From NCBI GenBank assembly GCA_021324075.1, contig JAJPJW010000079.1, positions 1 to 40,236 of the forward strand: a stretch of DNA of 40,236 nucleotides. Reading direction: 5' to 3'. Under the pieces are notes generated by a model. It made no database searches. It was not told where the DNA came from and was given only the letters and a program-made list of their open reading frames with translations. The stretch is from Pseudomonadota bacterium. Its GTDB lineage: Bacteria; Oederibacteriota; Muellerivitia; Muellerivitales; Muellerivitaceae. Positions within the stretch are counted from its first letter, which is position 1; every line of letters starts with the position of its first letter. Both the position numbers and the translations under genes were made by a program. Shown here piece after piece: positions 30,860-39,444 of this stretch.

Positions 30860-31708
30860 TTAAAAATCCTCGGCGACGACCTTCACGCTGATGGTGGGTT
30901 CGGTCTTCTTGCGGGTGTAAACCACTTCTTCCGTGTCTTCCAGCACCGACACGATGGCGTTGCCCGTGCCGATCAGGCTCAAATGAGCCGACTTGAGGGT
31001 TCCCGGATAGCTGTGGAGCCCGGCGAAATGCTTGGAGGACTGGTGGATGTAGGTATAACCCTGGGGATCGTAGCGGCAGGCCGATTCGATGACGGGCTTC
31101 TGGTCGTCCTTGTTGAGCGCCTTGGTGAGCATCAGCTCCAGGCTGTCCTCGTCGAGCTTCCGGTCCTGGATGTCGAAAAAGACCGCCGACACGCAGTAGT
31201 TCTCATCCGGGGCGAAACGCAGTTTGCTGGCGGCCTTCTTGACCGAATGGAACAGCTTGTCCGGCTCTTCTTTCAGGGCGATTTCCTTGCCCACGATCTC
31301 GTTCAAGGTGACGGTCTTGGCGGGTTTTTTGAGGAGCTTGTTGGTCTTCTCGAACATCAGCTGCCCGTCTTTTTCCGGGCTGCAGGTATAAAGCTCGTCG
31401 ATGAGGCGCTTGCTCTTCGGGTCGTAGATCATCACCCGGTGGGACTCGGAAAGGATCCAGGAATACTTCAGCACCTCGTCGGGCTTCACGTTGCCCAGGC
31501 CCGGATAGGGCACGAAATCCAGGATGTTGAAGTCGTTGGCTAAAAGGGTCTCATTGCCGAGGTCCAGGAGGGCCAGGCAGCGCTTCTTGGGTTCGACCGG
31601 AAGATCGACCTTTTCATAGATGGAGAAAATCCCCGTGCCCCTGGCGTACTTGGAGTCATCGAGGACTTCAGGCGTCGGCTTTTGTGGCTCAACCGTAAGC
31701 ATCTTCAT
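30860..31708 (-). CDS. Hypothetical cytoplasmic protein
   Basis: 282 residues from ATG 31708; a second Met two codons later (31702) has the better spacing to AAAGG. There is no signal peptide or membrane segment. The chain is rich in Lys, Glu and Asp and contains RCLALLDLGNETLLANDFNI, SESHRVMIYDPKSKRLIDEL, ENYCVSAVFFDIQDRK and YPGTLKSAHLSLIGTGNAIV. I do not recognise a family. Codon usage and a well-filled frame make it a real gene. It diverges from the plus-strand gene at 31827 across an AT-rich 118-base gap that should hold both promoters. Confidence 0.75.
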   Translation of the reverse strand: MKMLTVEPQKPTPEVLDDSKYARGTGIFSIYEKVDLPVEPKKRCLALLDLGNETLLANDFNILDFVPYPGLGNVKPDEVLKYSWILSESHRVMIYDPKSKRLIDELYTCSPEKDGQLMFEKTNKLLKKPAKTVTLNEIVGKEIALKEEPDKLFHSVKKAASKLRFAPDENYCVSAVFFDIQDRKLDEDSLELMLTKALNKDDQKPVIESACRYDPQGYTYIHQSSKHFAGLHSYPGTLKSAHLSLIGTGNAIVSVLEDTEEVVYTRKKTEPTISVKVVAEDF

Positions 31709-31826
31709 TGCCTTTCATTTTAGGTAAAAGAATAAAAAAAGCATGGAAAATTTTCAAAAAACACGTTTTTTACCGCCCTGTGACGAAGCGCTTCCGGGTT
31801 AAAATACAAAAAAATTTGGGGGCACC

Positions 31827-32150
31827 ATGTCCGAAAAAGATTACATCAAACTGACGGGGAATTTTTACTTCGATCCCGTTAAAAAACATATTTTGAGGAA
31901 ACTGGGTTCGGCTTTCTCTTTCGTGCGGCATGACCGCCGGTTTTCCCACCGGCCCGTCTCCAAGGACCGCCGGGACAAGTTTGACGCCATGCCCATCCAC
32001 CTGAAACCCATTGCCCAGGGCCTTTTTTGGGACGCCGAAGCCAAGAATGTCTATAAGCAGATTAAAGGGAATTTCGTGCTTTATTCCAAGGACCGGCGCA
32101 AGTCCCCTGGTCCAAGCCCCACGGGTGCCGAACGCCGGCAGTCCCACTGA
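31827..32150 (+). CDS. Small basic hypothetical protein
   Basis: 107 residues from ATG 31827 with GGGGG seven to eight bases upstream. It is rich in Lys, Arg and aromatic residues: GNFYFDPVKKHILRKLGSAF, FVRHDRRFSHRPVSKDRRDK, LFWDAEAKNVYKQIKGNFVL. There is no signal peptide or membrane segment. The net positive charge would fit nucleic-acid binding, but this is only a guess. Its stop abuts the stop of the convergent 58-residue gene. Confidence 0.6.
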   Translation: MSEKDYIKLTGNFYFDPVKKHILRKLGSAFSFVRHDRRFSHRPVSKDRRDKFDAMPIHLKPIAQGLFWDAEAKNVYKQIKGNFVLYSKDRRKSPGPSPTGAERRQSH

Positions 32151-32327
32151 TCATTTCTTTTTATAAACGTTCAATCCCACCTTTTCATCCCGGTCCGGAA
32201 CCGAGATATTCCCCTCCGTCGAGGCGACAATCGTGGTTTTCCCCGAGGAAGAAGGCCCGAATTCCTTCGACAAGTCCACCTTGATGGTCAGGATGTTGCC
32301 CTCCACCTTCATTTCGACGTTTTTCAT
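32151..32327 (-). CDS. Conserved 58-residue protein, third gene of the RNB operon
   Basis: 58 residues from ATG 32327, chosen because GAGGAGG lies seven bases upstream; an upstream ATG at 32342 overlaps that site. Sequence features are VEGNILTIKVDLSKEFGPSS, SGKTTIVASTEGNISVP and GLNVYKKK. I recall a small widespread family of this form without known function. The SGKT string is too short and isolated to be a P-loop domain. It follows the zinc-ribbon gene by about 17 bases, so it is probably in one transcript with it and the RNB gene. Confidence 0.75.
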   Translation of the reverse strand: MKNVEMKVEGNILTIKVDLSKEFGPSSSGKTTIVASTEGNISVPDRDEKVGLNVYKKK

Positions 32328-32344
32328 TTTTAGCCTCCTCAAAA

Positions 32345-32638
32345 TTACTTAAACAAATTCTTCCATTTTTGGTCCATATCGTCCGGGGGGCGATTTTCAC
32401 CGCCGCCCCCTGTGCCCTTTTCCGAAAACTCGAACTCGTCGCAGAAATTCCGTTTCTCCTTGTCCTTCACATATTCGGTGGTGGAACTGCGGCACTCGTG
32501 ATGGGCCGAGGGGTCGTAGTGGCGGCAATTGCGGCAGCAATGAAGGTCGGCGCCGCACTTGGTGCAGGCCTCGCCGCGCCCCGGCTGGCTGCCCGGCGTT
32601 CCTTCCCAAGCCGCCCCGCAGGCATGGCATTTTTTCAT
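32345..32638 (-). CDS. Zinc-ribbon protein, second gene of the RNB operon
   Basis: 97 residues. Cys pairs occur as KKCHACGAAW, ACTKCGADLHCCRNCRHYD and NFCDEFEF, with AHHECRSS between, giving two likely zinc sites. The block LHCCRNCRHYDPSAHHECR is, to my recollection, well conserved in a family of small uncharacterised bacterial proteins. The tail is Gly/Asp-rich and disordered. The ATG lies one base after the RNB stop, with GAGGGGG inside the RNB 3' end serving as ribosome site, so translation is coupled. An RNA-related role is inferred only from the operon. Confidence 0.82.
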   Translation of the reverse strand: MKKCHACGAAWEGTPGSQPGRGEACTKCGADLHCCRNCRHYDPSAHHECRSSTTEYVKDKEKRNFCDEFEFSEKGTGGGGENRPPDDMDQKWKNLFK

Positions 32639-32639
32639 T

Positions 32640-34097
32640 TCATGCCCCCTCGTGCCGCCCGGCGTTGACGAAATCGATCCACCCTTGCTCCACGTTGACC
32701 TCGATCAATTTCACCCGTAGGCGGTCGCCTACATCCAGGCCGTGGGCCCCTTGGACCACCTTGCCTTCGACGGCGGGCTTCAGGACCCGGACCCAGGTGC
32801 CTTTCTCCGAAGCGCCGGTCACGATGGCTTCAAAATAGTCTCCGATGCGTTTGGAAAGGAACAAGGCGCTGGCGGATTTTCGCACCTGCCGTTCCACCTT
32901 GTCCGCCGCGTCTTCCTGTTCCGTGCAATGGGCCGCCAGGGAGGAAAGCTCCCCCCGGCTGTAAGGCGCAGGGCCCTTGGCCAGGGCCGCCTTGAGCAGG
33001 CGGTGGGTGATCAGGTCCGGGAAGCGGCGGTTGGGCGCGGTGGAATGGTTGTAGTCCCTCACGGCCAGGCCGAAATGGCCCAGGGGTTTCTCGCCCGGGG
33101 CTTCGGGCGTGTATTCCCCCCGTCCCAGCAGCTTGACCACGGTCAAGGACAGGTCGGGAAACCTCAAGGGGTCCCTTTTTCGCTGGCCCGCCAGGAAATC
33201 GTTGAGCGCCTTGGAATCGGGTTCCGCCGGAAGTTTCTCCCCCAGCCCTTCGGCCACCGAGACGATCTTGTCCCACCGTTTGGGAATGCGCACCACCCGG
33301 CGCAGGGTGGGGAAGCCGGCCTGGGAGAGGAACCGGGCGGTCACGCCGTTGGCGGCGATCATGAAATCCTCGATCAGTTCCCCGGCGCGGTTCTTGAACT
33401 CCAGGGCCAGGTCCACCACTTCCCCGTCCTTCGTGACGGGGCGGGGTTGGAGCGTTTCCAATTCCAGCGCCCCTTGCTCGTGGCGCAGGCAGCGCAGGGC
33501 CTGGGCGGCCCCGTCCTGCAGTTTGAGCTGGGCGTCCATGCCCGGCACGCGGGCCGCCGCTGGGGGCAGGGGGCCCTTGCCTTCCAGCCAGGCCCCCACG
33601 GCGTTGTAGGTCAGCTGGGCCTTGTTCGTCACCCAGGCCCCATAAACGGCCGACTCGCCGACCTTGCCTTGCCCGTCCACCGCCATTTCTACCACCAGGG
33701 CGGCCCGTTTTTGGTTTTCATTGAGGGAAGTGAGGTCGGTCGAGAGTTTTTCGGGCAGCATGGGAAAGGTCTTGATGCCCGTATAGACCGAGGTGGTGTT
33801 CTTTTGGGCGTGGCGGTCCAGGGGCGTGTCCCGAACCACCAAGGCGTCCACGTCGGCCACCGCTACGTAGACTTTCACCCGGCCGTCGGGCAGTTTTTCC
33901 CCGACCGAGAGTTGGTCCAAATCCCTCGAGTCGTCGTTGTCGATGGAGCACCAAAGGAGCGCGGTGAGGTCCTTCAGCGGTCCCGCTTCCGCCGGTCCGC
34001 GGATCCCTCCCAACTGGGCCAGGGCGTCAGGCGGAAAGTCCGGCTCAAAACCGCGGTCTTTCATGGCTTTGACCGCGATCTCCAGAAGGGTCGTCAT
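32640..34097 (-). CDS. RNase II/R-family exoribonuclease (RNB domain) without N-terminal cold-shock domains
   Basis: 485 residues from ATG 34097, with GGAGGAG eight bases upstream. The RNB domain starts almost at once: CSIDNDDSRDLDQ (~50-62) holds the metal-binding aspartates. HAQKNTTSVYTGIKTFPMLP, EKLSTDLTSLNENQKRAALV, ELIEDFMIAANGVTARFL and HFGLAVRDYNHSTAPNRRFP, DLITHRLL follow in the family order. A C-terminal S1-like barrel (residues ~400-480: FEAIVTGASEKGTWVRVLKP, LDVGDRLRVKLIEVN) ends the protein. It would degrade RNA 3'-5'. It lacks the two N-terminal cold-shock domains of E. coli RNase II/R. It is followed by a zinc-ribbon gene and a 58-residue gene, likely a three-gene operon. Confidence 0.93.
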   Translation of the reverse strand: MTTLLEIAVKAMKDRGFEPDFPPDALAQLGGIRGPAEAGPLKDLTALLWCSIDNDDSRDLDQLSVGEKLPDGRVKVYVAVADVDALVVRDTPLDRHAQKNTTSVYTGIKTFPMLPEKLSTDLTSLNENQKRAALVVEMAVDGQGKVGESAVYGAWVTNKAQLTYNAVGAWLEGKGPLPPAAARVPGMDAQLKLQDGAAQALRCLRHEQGALELETLQPRPVTKDGEVVDLALEFKNRAGELIEDFMIAANGVTARFLSQAGFPTLRRVVRIPKRWDKIVSVAEGLGEKLPAEPDSKALNDFLAGQRKRDPLRFPDLSLTVVKLLGRGEYTPEAPGEKPLGHFGLAVRDYNHSTAPNRRFPDLITHRLLKAALAKGPAPYSRGELSSLAAHCTEQEDAADKVERQVRKSASALFLSKRIGDYFEAIVTGASEKGTWVRVLKPAVEGKVVQGAHGLDVGDRLRVKLIEVNVEQGWIDFVNAGRHEGA

Positions 34098-34248
34098 AAG
34101 ATCTCCTCCAAGTTGGGTGCAGCGACTTATCCACTATATCACCGGGAAATTGTGTTACTTCCTGGTAAAAAAGTCACATCCCCGTCCACTCCCACCCGCG
34201 CTTCAGCATAATAGGCCCCTCATTTCCCCCACCCCTGAGGAGTTGAAA

Positions 34249-35184
34249 ATGATCCAGAAAAGTTTCCTGAACAAGTTCGTCGTGAAGCCCGGCAAGGAAG
34301 TCCACCTGCGGGACCTGGACCCGGGTTGGGCCTCCCATAAGGACCTCTTGGACAAATTCGGTGAAGAGCGGGTCATGAAGCTGGCTAAGAAGATCCTCAA
34401 GCGCAACCTGGAAAACCTGGCCGAGGCCCAGAACCTGTTGTGGGCCTCCGACACCTACGGCGTCTTGGTGATCCTCCAGGCCATGGACGCCGCCGGCAAG
34501 GACGGCATCATCCGCCACGTCATGTCGGGCCTCAACCCCCAGGCCTGCCAGGTGCACAACTTCAAGAAGCCCACCAACGACGAGCTGGACCACAACTTCC
34601 TTTGGCGCTACATGAAGAACCTCCCCCAGCGGGGGCGCATCGGCATCTTCAACCGTTCCTACTACGAGGATGTGCTGGTGGTGAAGGTCCATCCGGAGTA
34701 TTTGGACACCCAGAAACTGCCGCCCGGGATCAAGGGCGAGAACATCTGGCGGCACCGCTACAGCGACATCAACCATTTCGAGAAGCACCTGACGCGCAAC
34801 GGCATCATCGTGCTGAAGTTCTACCTGCATATGTCCAAGGAGGAGCAGCGCAAGAGGCTCCTGGCGCGGCTCAACAACCCCGCCAAGCACTGGAAGTTCT
34901 CCGATTCGGACCTGCCCGAGCGGGCCTATTGGGACGATTACATGAAGGCTTATGAGGACGCCCTGACCGCTACTTCCACCGAATGGGCGCCCTGGTACAT
35001 CATCCCTTCCAACCACAAATGGGCTTCCCGCACCCTGGTAGCGGACATCCTGACCGGCACCATCTGCAACCTCGGCCTGGAATTCCCAAAGATCACCGCC
35101 GACCGCAAGAAGCGTCTGGAAGCGGCGCGGATCCAGTTGGAAAACGAGGTTGAGGACCTGGCCGAAGGCACGATGACGGCCTAG
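34249..35184 (+). CDS. ppk2: PPK2-family polyphosphate:nucleotide phosphotransferase
   Basis: 311 residues from ATG 34249, preceded by GAGGAG. The P-loop-like AMDAAGKDG is at residues 78-86, the Walker B-like region GRIGIFNRSYYEDVLV at ~129-144, and the lid ENIWRHRYSDINHFEKHLT at ~160-178. WYIIPSNHKWASR near residue 250 is a further family hallmark. PPK2 enzymes use polyphosphate to phosphorylate nucleoside mono- or diphosphates. The one-domain length matches class I/III members; AMP versus ADP preference cannot be read reliably. It diverges from the RNB operon across a 150-base region. Confidence 0.95.
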   Translation: MIQKSFLNKFVVKPGKEVHLRDLDPGWASHKDLLDKFGEERVMKLAKKILKRNLENLAEAQNLLWASDTYGVLVILQAMDAAGKDGIIRHVMSGLNPQACQVHNFKKPTNDELDHNFLWRYMKNLPQRGRIGIFNRSYYEDVLVVKVHPEYLDTQKLPPGIKGENIWRHRYSDINHFEKHLTRNGIIVLKFYLHMSKEEQRKRLLARLNNPAKHWKFSDSDLPERAYWDDYMKAYEDALTATSTEWAPWYIIPSNHKWASRTLVADILTGTICNLGLEFPKITADRKKRLEAARIQLENEVEDLAEGTMTA

Positions 35185-35222
35185 GCCGGGCCCTTCAACC
35201 CGGGTCCATGCTCATAGGATTT

Positions 35223-35774
35223 TCACTGGGATGCGGACGTTTCGTCGAATTTCAAGGAATGAAACGTGGCTTTGAGAAGGTCTTCCGTTCCCTTCGGATC
35301 GTTGAAAAGAAAAAAGATGTAGGCTTGTCCGCTGTCCTTCCGATGGATCGCCAGGAAGACGCAGTTTTTATAACCCCTCCCGAATTCCGAGTCCATCCCG
35401 TCGATCGTCGCGGAGAGGGCTTCGTCGGCCCCAAATTCGGTTTCGGCATCCTGTGGATCGAACCTTTTGGCGCTTTCAAGGTTTCCCGTACCGGCGATAT
35501 CCATGCCCATGACCGGCACGAAGGTCGCCAACCCTACATGGCCATCAGGCATCAACAGGTAACGGATTTCAAAGGAAGGGGATTCGGATTTGACCGCGTA
35601 ATCATATTTGAGGTCTTTGTTGGGGGTGACGGGGATTTCTTTGAACCGATCCGGCATGGTGAAAACAAGATGGTACTGCCCCACTTCGGTCAGGAAAGGG
35701 CCGGAGTCGGCGTAAAGGGGTGAGATCGCCGCCATGAAAAGGATGAAGGCGGCCTTACTCAAAATGGACGTCAT
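35223..35774 (-). CDS. Secreted hypothetical protein
   Basis: 183 residues from ATG 35774, preceded by GGGGAGGGG. Signal peptide SKAAFILFMAAISPLYA is clear, with cleavage likely after YA. The mature chain contains VGQYHLVFTMPDRFKEIPVT, SFEIRYLLMPDG, VFLAIHRKDSGQAYIFFLFN and ends in FHSLKFDE. No family recognised. It lies 54 bases after the TPR/barrel gene and converges with ppk2. It may belong to the minus-strand group of envelope genes at 35.8-38.0 kb. Confidence 0.75.
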   Translation of the reverse strand: MTSILSKAAFILFMAAISPLYADSGPFLTEVGQYHLVFTMPDRFKEIPVTPNKDLKYDYAVKSESPSFEIRYLLMPDGHVGLATFVPVMGMDIAGTGNLESAKRFDPQDAETEFGADEALSATIDGMDSEFGRGYKNCVFLAIHRKDSGQAYIFFLFNDPKGTEDLLKATFHSLKFDETSASQ

Positions 35775-35828
35775 CTTGCCCCTCCCCGCTTCAACCCTGC
35801 GACGGGCTTTCAGGCCTTTTCCGAAAAA

Positions 35829-36620
35829 TCAAAAATAGAACCGGCTTCCCAGGTTCGCGTAAATCTGCAGGCTGGCTCCACCCGTGCCGATCCAAAGGGT
35901 CGGCACCACTTCCACGAAAAGGTCGATCGGCGCGGATTTCTTTTGGAAAAGATAAGTGATGCCCACGGGCACGCAACCCGCCACCGCGGCGCCGCCGCCC
36001 CCCAGGGCCAAATCCCCCCCGACTCCCACGTAAAAGGGGAAAGCCCCCTGGGCCGGGTGGATCAAGTCGTAATCATGCCACAGGTATTGAAGCTGGAGGA
36101 TCGTTCCCCCGCCCGCCAGTTTGACGGCGCCTTGGAAAGCATCCTTGTCGTCCATCCAGTATTTTCCGGTGGCTCCCCAGTCCCCCGGTCCCCCGACCAC
36201 CAGGCCCAAACCGAAATTTCCGCCGCCCACCACGGGGGAAGCGGGGCTGTTTTCCGCCGGGGCGGAGGAACCCCGTGAATTCGCCAACAGGTTTTCGTCG
36301 AATTTTGCCAATGGGGTGTTGTCGGGGTGGATCCTCAAGGATTGGTCGAAGGACTTCTCGGCCCCCGGACGGTCGCCCTGCGCGTATTGGCACATGCCCA
36401 GCCCTTGGTAGGCCTGCCAATTATTGGGGTCTTGCTGGACGGCGGCCTGGAAATAACGCTCGGCGTCGCCGTACTCGTGCTGGTTGTAAAGCCGCATGCC
36501 GGCCTGGTAATACTCCCAGGAGGTTGCCGCCAGGGCCGTTGAAGCGGCAAAAAAAAGGATCGGCAAGGCGGCCATCAGGGCCTTGCCCAGGCTTTCCGCC
36601 TTAAACCACGGGGGGTTCAA
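35829..36620 (-). CDS. TPR-repeat protein fused to an outer-membrane beta-barrel-like domain
   Basis: 263 residues. The frame begins with TTG at 36620 behind AAGGGCAAGG; the first ATG (36575) would leave a signal sequence without basic residues, so TTG is favoured. Signal core: LMAALPILFFAASTALA. Two to three TPR units follow (EYYQAGMRLYNQHEYGDAER, NWQAYQGLGMCQYAQGDRPG), then a linker rich in Ser/Pro/Gly. The second half alternates hydrophobic residues in beta-barrel fashion (LGLVVGGPGDWGATGKYWMD, LQLQYLWHDYDL, FYVGVGGDLALG, IDLFVEVVPTLWIG, LQIYANLGSRFYF). The terminal Phe is the usual BAM signal. It starts 11 bases after the preceding gene's stop, so it is likely co-transcribed. Confidence 0.8.
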   Translation of the reverse strand: MNPPWFKAESLGKALMAALPILFFAASTALAATSWEYYQAGMRLYNQHEYGDAERYFQAAVQQDPNNWQAYQGLGMCQYAQGDRPGAEKSFDQSLRIHPDNTPLAKFDENLLANSRGSSAPAENSPASPVVGGGNFGLGLVVGGPGDWGATGKYWMDDKDAFQGAVKLAGGGTILQLQYLWHDYDLIHPAQGAFPFYVGVGGDLALGGGGAAVAGCVPVGITYLFQKKSAPIDLFVEVVPTLWIGTGGASLQIYANLGSRFYF

Positions 36621-36631
36621 GCCTTGCCCTT

Positions 36632-37990
36632 TCAGGTCCCGTCTCCCGGGGGTGGAGGGTTGTAAGACCCATTACCGCCCTGGGCGGCCTGGTCGGCGTC
36701 GTAATTGCCCGGGCCGTAGGAATTGCCGTCGTCGTCGAACATGTCGAAGGTCCCGTCGTTGAGCTTCAGGACGATCTCCAGGGGCCTGCCGTTGCTGGGG
36801 TCGGAAAACATCACCTGCTCCACGCCCGAGGCCAGGTAAACCGGCTGCTGGGCGTTGGGGTCGTCGGTGTCGTAGAGGAAGGCGTCCTGGGTGTCGGACA
36901 TGACCTTGATCTGGCAGGAATTGTCCGGCGCGTTATAGACCTGGTAGGTCTGGTCGGCCGGGGTGGTCACGACCTCCTGGTCGTTGGCCGAATTGCAGGG
37001 AACGTAATTATCGTCGTTGTAGCAGTAAAGGTCACCCACGTGGTAGGGGTCCTGCCACCACCAGAAACCGTCGTTCCAGAAGCACCAGCGGTCGAAATCG
37101 TTGTCATACCACCACCAGCGCCCCGCGTAATAGCGGTTCCAGAAAAAGTTGTCGCCGACGTACCATCCCCACCAGTGGTAGCCCTGGTTGTCGATGTAAT
37201 GGCAGTAGTTGAAGCTGTTGTCCGCGTGCCAATAGTAATGGTTGCGCTCGACTTCGGCGGCGTTGAAATGGGTGACACGGTCGTGCCAATCCGCGCTGTC
37301 CACCAGGGCCATATGGTCCCGCACGATGGGGTCGTTGAAGTGCCGGGGGGAGATGGCCGTGGCGGCGAGGGGCGCCTTACCCGGCCCGTGCTGGGGAAAG
37401 CGGATGGTGGAATATTGCCGCGAGGTATGGATGATTTCCGACCGGTCGGTGATGAGGCCGGGCTCGTTGGTCACGCCGATCTTTTGCAGCTTCTTGCGCA
37501 CATAGCCCTGCGTATAAGGGTGGTGGTGGACGGCCACGGCGGCCTTCAGGCCCGGGGCCGCATAGGACTGGGGATTACTGGGCCGGGCTTGGATCGTAAA
37601 ACCCGTCCTTTCGGTGCGGTTGAAGCTTTGCGCCTGGACCTGGGGTTGGGCCTTCGGTTGGGGACGGCTTGGGGCTGGCGCGTTCCAATTCAAGCGGCCG
37701 TAGGAGGGTTGGGCATGGGTTTGAGGCTGGGGCCGGGCGGCCGGTTGGGGGGCCGACTGCTGGGAAGGAAAATTCTGGTTATGTCCGCCACTCGAGGGAC
37801 GGCTCATATTAATAATGACCGGTTGCCGGGCCGGGGCAGGACGGGAAGCCGGCGCGGGGCGGGCCGGACTGGATGCAGCCGAACCCCTGGAGGGCTTGGA
37901 ATTGTCGTTATTTTCGTCGTTGGGTCTGGCCAGCGCCGGAAGCACAGGTACGAAAAGGACGGCCAGCAAAAAGGCGGTGAGTCGTTTCAT
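36632..37990 (-). CDS. Secreted Trp/Tyr-rich protein with Pro/Ala/Gln-rich N-terminal half
   Basis: 452 residues. Signal peptide RLTAFLLAVLFVPVLPALA. Residues ~25-125 are disordered, rich in Pro, Ala, Gln and Ser. A middle part (~150-240) has VRKKLQKIGVTNEP, RQYSTIRFPQHGPG and VERNHYYWHAD. Then comes an aromatic-rich block (~245-335: YHWWGWYVGDNFFWNRYY, RWWWYDNDFDRWCFWNDG, FWWWQDPYH). The C-terminal part (~340-430) has YQVYNAPDNSCQIKVMSDTQ and KLNDGTFDMFDDDG. I have no named family. The aromatic block would fit stacking against sugars or a compact surface domain, which is inference. It is the first gene of the pair with the TPR/barrel protein. Confidence 0.8.
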   Translation of the reverse strand: MKRLTAFLLAVLFVPVLPALARPNDENNDNSKPSRGSAASSPARPAPASRPAPARQPVIINMSRPSSGGHNQNFPSQQSAPQPAARPQPQTHAQPSYGRLNWNAPAPSRPQPKAQPQVQAQSFNRTERTGFTIQARPSNPQSYAAPGLKAAVAVHHHPYTQGYVRKKLQKIGVTNEPGLITDRSEIIHTSRQYSTIRFPQHGPGKAPLAATAISPRHFNDPIVRDHMALVDSADWHDRVTHFNAAEVERNHYYWHADNSFNYCHYIDNQGYHWWGWYVGDNFFWNRYYAGRWWWYDNDFDRWCFWNDGFWWWQDPYHVGDLYCYNDDNYVPCNSANDQEVVTTPADQTYQVYNAPDNSCQIKVMSDTQDAFLYDTDDPNAQQPVYLASGVEQVMFSDPSNGRPLEIVLKLNDGTFDMFDDDGNSYGPGNYDADQAAQGGNGSYNPPPPGDGT

Positions 37991-38168
37991 AAAAGCCCCC
38001 TTTGATAAGGTCCAGAGTGTCGTTTCGATTCTACCCTAATTAGACGAACCGCGGCCTTACAAGGGTTCCTTTTCCAGGCTTATTCTTTCATTGGATTTGG
38101 TTGGATTTCCACTAGTCCAAGCGAAATGGGAAGAATTCGCTTTATTCATCGCGCCGGAGGAGTTGGTT

Positions 38169-39263
38169 TTAATGGACGCTGCAAGGGGCCGCATCCCCGG
38201 TGACGCCGTCCCTCAGGCCGTAGCCCAGCATGCCGGCGGTGCCGAAGTTGACGCAGAGATAAGGTGGAACCAAAGGAGTGAAGGAATCAGCTGCCCCAAC
38301 TATGCTTTCCAAAAGATGGGGTTTGGTTTGGACTTTTATCCCGCCGCTGGACCGGACGGCTCCTTCCGAAGCCAAAGATCCGTCGCTGTTGAAATAAAGG
38401 AAATCTCCCCAATAAACATCTCCAGTGACACCCCGGTCGTCGCAAGTATTGCTTCCAGGATTTTCAAAGGGCGACAATTCCAGGATGAAGGTCCCTCCAA
38501 TCAATGTTTGATCACAAGTGGGATTAGCAAAAGAGGTATCAAAGGCATACCAGGCATAAACCGCCTGGTTATTGGGAGGACTATTAAGCCCCAGGACCCC
38601 CAAATCGTTCACCTGATAGAAAAGGAAAGTCACTTGACGGCTGGACCCGGAGGAATCCGTGAAGGATTTAACCACGGTGCAAGCTGCCGGGTAAACCGAC
38701 GGCTGGTCCCAGGCAAATTCCAAGCCGTTGGGATTAGGGTAGGGTACGGGAAGGGGAGCGGGCTGCCCCGAGGCAATAACCATCGTGTGGTTCGGCAGGG
38801 CAATGGAGGCAGAATCCAAGGGAACAGTTAGGTTCACTTGTTGCAAAAAATAGATGGCTGGCATATTGGGATTCGGCAAATAAGTCAATTTATTAAGGTC
38901 GTAACCGTTCAACTCGCCTGTGCCAAAAGGAAGATTCCACTGGCTACCTTCACAAATAATCACAACGCCCCCGGGTTGGTTGACCTGAAGCCCGGTATTA
39001 AGGTTGCCGACCAGGTTGATCACCTGGTAAGCGTTGCAATTGGGAGTTGGGGTGGCGGTGGGAGGTGTTCCGGTCACCGTAGGGGTGGAGGTTGTGGTCG
39101 AGGTCGGGGTATTCGTAGTGGTGCCGGTGGGTGTGGAACCATTGGGGTTTCCCCCAGAGGGGGCTGACGGAGGGACGGTCACGCCACGGTTACAGGCCGC
39201 TGAAAGAAAGACAAGGGATAGAACTGCCGTCAATAAAGCCAAGCCCGCTGGAATTTTCTTCAT
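38169..39263 (-). CDS. Lipoprotein with Thr/Pro linker, function unknown
   Basis: 364 residues from ATG 39263, with GGAG upstream; an ATG five codons earlier (39278) overlaps that site. Basic KK is followed by a hydrophobic core and lipobox LSAAC, so a lipid-anchored mature protein beginning at Cys is likely. A Ser/Gly/Thr/Pro linker (SGGNPNGSTPTGTTTNTPTS and more) precedes a beta-rich domain with VGNLNTGLQVNQPGGVVII, RQVTFLFYQVNDLG, GTFILELSPFENPGS and CVNFGTAGMLGYGLRDG. No family recognised. The linker style is that of the giant protein at 13090-17991. About 165 bases separate it from gcvPB. Confidence 0.8.
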   Translation of the reverse strand: MKKIPAGLALLTAVLSLVFLSAACNRGVTVPPSAPSGGNPNGSTPTGTTTNTPTSTTTSTPTVTGTPPTATPTPNCNAYQVINLVGNLNTGLQVNQPGGVVIICEGSQWNLPFGTGELNGYDLNKLTYLPNPNMPAIYFLQQVNLTVPLDSASIALPNHTMVIASGQPAPLPVPYPNPNGLEFAWDQPSVYPAACTVVKSFTDSSGSSRQVTFLFYQVNDLGVLGLNSPPNNQAVYAWYAFDTSFANPTCDQTLIGGTFILELSPFENPGSNTCDDRGVTGDVYWGDFLYFNSDGSLASEGAVRSSGGIKVQTKPHLLESIVGAADSFTPLVPPYLCVNFGTAGMLGYGLRDGVTGDAAPCSVH

Positions 39264-39444
39264 ATACGTCTCCGTCATAGACCGGCTAAAAATAAGGCCT
39301 AATTTAAATAAACGGCTCTATCAGAAGCCCTAACGGTCGAAACCAAAGGTTCTTGAGAGAAAAACCAATTTAGGGTTTCTTTGATTTGTTGAATGGCGGA
39401 GGGAACAACCCTGCGGACGGAAAACAACTGGAGGCTGGAAAAGC

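Noticed and set aside
35185-35222. CCGGG..CCCGG hairpin as a terminator for ppk2
   Set aside because: Only about five base pairs and no T-run; too weak to call.
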